Positions 5,203 through 5,996 of a stretch of 5,996 bases of DNA are shown here, one piece after another (positions within the stretch are counted from its first letter, which is position 1; every line of letters starts with the position of its first letter). The notes beneath the pieces are model-generated. The model saw only the letters and a program-made list of their open reading frames with translations. It was not told the origin of the DNA and did not search any database. The translations under genes were made by a program, and so were the position numbers. Source of the DNA: Spirochaetaceae bacterium (lineage in GTDB: Bacteria; Spirochaetota; Spirochaetia; Treponematales; Breznakiellaceae); NCBI GenBank assembly GCA_031278575.1, contig JAITKD010000233.1:1-5996 (forward strand), given 5' to 3'.

Positions 5203-5996
5203 ATGTATAATATAGATAAACTTTACGAAGCCGTGGCCGCCAAGGGCCACGTTTGTGTGGGCCTGGACACCGCGGCGGAGTACCTGCCCCCCCGGGAACG
5301 CCGCCGGGCGGCCTCGGACGCCCAGGCGGTTTTGGCCTTTAACCGGGCGGTCATCGACGCCACCGCGGATATATGCGCCTGCTTTAAGGTCCAGATTGCC
5401 TATTACGAGGAGCTGGGCCGGGCGGGACTCGATACCTATGCCAAAACCCTGGCCTGCCTGCGGGAACGGGGGGCCCTGGTCATCGCCGACATCAAACGGG
5501 GGGACATCGCCGATACGGCCCTCCGGTACGCCACGGCCCATTTTTCCGGAGATTTTGAGGCGGACTTTGTAACCCTTTCCCCCTATATGGGGATGGACTC
5601 CATTGAACCCTGGCTTTCTTATGCCGACCGCCGGGGCAAGGGGGCCTTTGTACTCATGCGGACCAGCAACCGGGGGATGCGGGATTTTGAATACCAGGAA
5701 CTCAAGGCCGGGGGCCGGCTCTACGATGCGGTGGGGGACCGGCTCACGGAGCTTGCCTCGGGGCGCCGGGGCAAATACGGCTACGGGGCCTTCGGCGCGG
5801 TGGTGGGGTGTACCGAAAAAGAGGAGGCCGCGGCAATCCGGGAGAAACGGGGGAACCTTTTTTTCCTTATCCCCGGCTACGGCGCCCAGGGGGGGGCCGC
5901 GGAAGACGCCGCCCTGCTCCTGCGGGAGGGGAACGGCGGGGTGGTAAACGCCTCCCGATCCATCCTCCGGGCCTGGGCCGCCGGCGGGGATAAGGC
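5203..5996 (+). CDS. pyrF: Orotidine-5'-phosphate decarboxylase, type 2 (PyrF), 3' end beyond the right edge
   Basis: This frame is open from ATG 5203 to the window end, 264 codons with no stop. It covers almost the usual 270-280 residues of the type 2 subfamily, so only a short tail is missing. The enzyme is a cytoplasmic TIM-barrel decarboxylase converting OMP to UMP, the last step of de novo synthesis. Key residues visible are GLD (20-22, ribose-contacting Asp), FKVQ (61-64), the catalytic DIKRGDIADTA (96-106, with D96, K98 and D101), LSPYMG (125-130), the phosphate-loop region PGYGAQGG (224-231) and NASRS (249-253, phosphate-binding Arg252). The DIKRGD form and spacing fit subfamily 2. 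The start lies 7 nt after the VWA stop, with AAGG (5194-5197) five bases upstream overlapping that stop, implying translational coupling. Codon use is strongly GC-rich, like pyrC. Confidence 0.95.
   Translation, partial: MYNIDKLYEAVAAKGHVCVGLDTAAEYLPPRERRRAASDAQAVLAFNRAVIDATADICACFKVQIAYYEELGRAGLDTYAKTLACLRERGALVIADIKRGDIADTALRYATAHFSGDFEADFVTLSPYMGMDSIEPWLSYADRRGKGAFVLMRTSNRGMRDFEYQELKAGGRLYDAVGDRLTELASGRRGKYGYGAFGAVVGCTEKEEAAAIREKRGNLFFLIPGYGAQGGAAEDAALLLREGNGGVVNASRSILRAWAAGGDK

Noticed and set aside
5255..5947. Plus-strand ORFs in other frames over pyrF (5255-5572, 5603-5947)
   Set aside because: They are rich in Arg, Pro and Gly, as expected from a shifted frame of GC-rich DNA, while the 5203 frame encodes PyrF throughout.

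Overview
The window holds two regions with very different base composition, meeting in the intergenic stretch at about 2105-2290. The left part (1 to about 2105) is AT-rich: sampled 60-base lines give about 23-37% GC. It carries two minus-strand genes: a LacI-family repressor (868-1947) and, overlapping its 3' end, a divergent member of the anhydro-N-acetylmuramic acid kinase (AnmK) family that runs off the left edge (893 to 1). The right part is GC-rich: one sampled line in pyrC is about 73%, and one in the middle gene about 50%. It carries three tightly packed plus-strand genes: a class I dihydroorotase pyrC (2288-3688), a secreted von Willebrand factor A (VWA) protein (3711-5195), and a type 2 orotidine-5'-phosphate decarboxylase pyrF (5203, open at the right edge).

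The left pair reads as a self-contained, self-regulated sugar-utilisation or cell-wall-recycling cassette. A near-consensus sigma-70 promoter (TTGACA, 17-base spacer, TAAAAT; minus strand, 2048-2076) drives it. Two near-identical LacI-type operators (core GAGAACGTTCTC) lie between the predicted transcription start and the repressor start codon, 61 bp apart centre to centre. The repressor very probably binds them and represses its own gene and the kinase. The kinase has the AnmK scaffold but several signature motifs differ (NSGSS for MSGTS, DTQT for HGQT, an altered PKSTGRE region), so its substrate may differ from anhydro-MurNAc.

The right trio looks like an operon, with gaps of 22 and 7 nt. 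Two genes act in de novo UMP synthesis (step 3, dihydroorotase; step 6, OMP decarboxylase). Between them sits an exported VWA protein whose metal site is degraded and whose link to pyrimidine synthesis is not obvious. The dihydroorotase carries an unusual insertion, partly made of an 18-bp in-frame tandem duplication, just after its HxH metal motif.

The divergent intergenic region (1948-2287) contains the promoter and operators, two A7 tracts spaced 10 bp apart upstream of the -35, an REP-like GC palindrome at the composition boundary, and a potentially folded segment before pyrC. I found no convincing promoter or Shine-Dalgarno site for pyrC.

Organism: a bacterium with Sec export and an intermediate-to-high-GC core genome carrying AT-rich acquired DNA. 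Gene style loosely recalls termite-gut Treponema or related spirochaetes, but that is a low-confidence impression; nothing here is diagnostic. No RNA genes, CRISPR arrays or intact transposases were seen.
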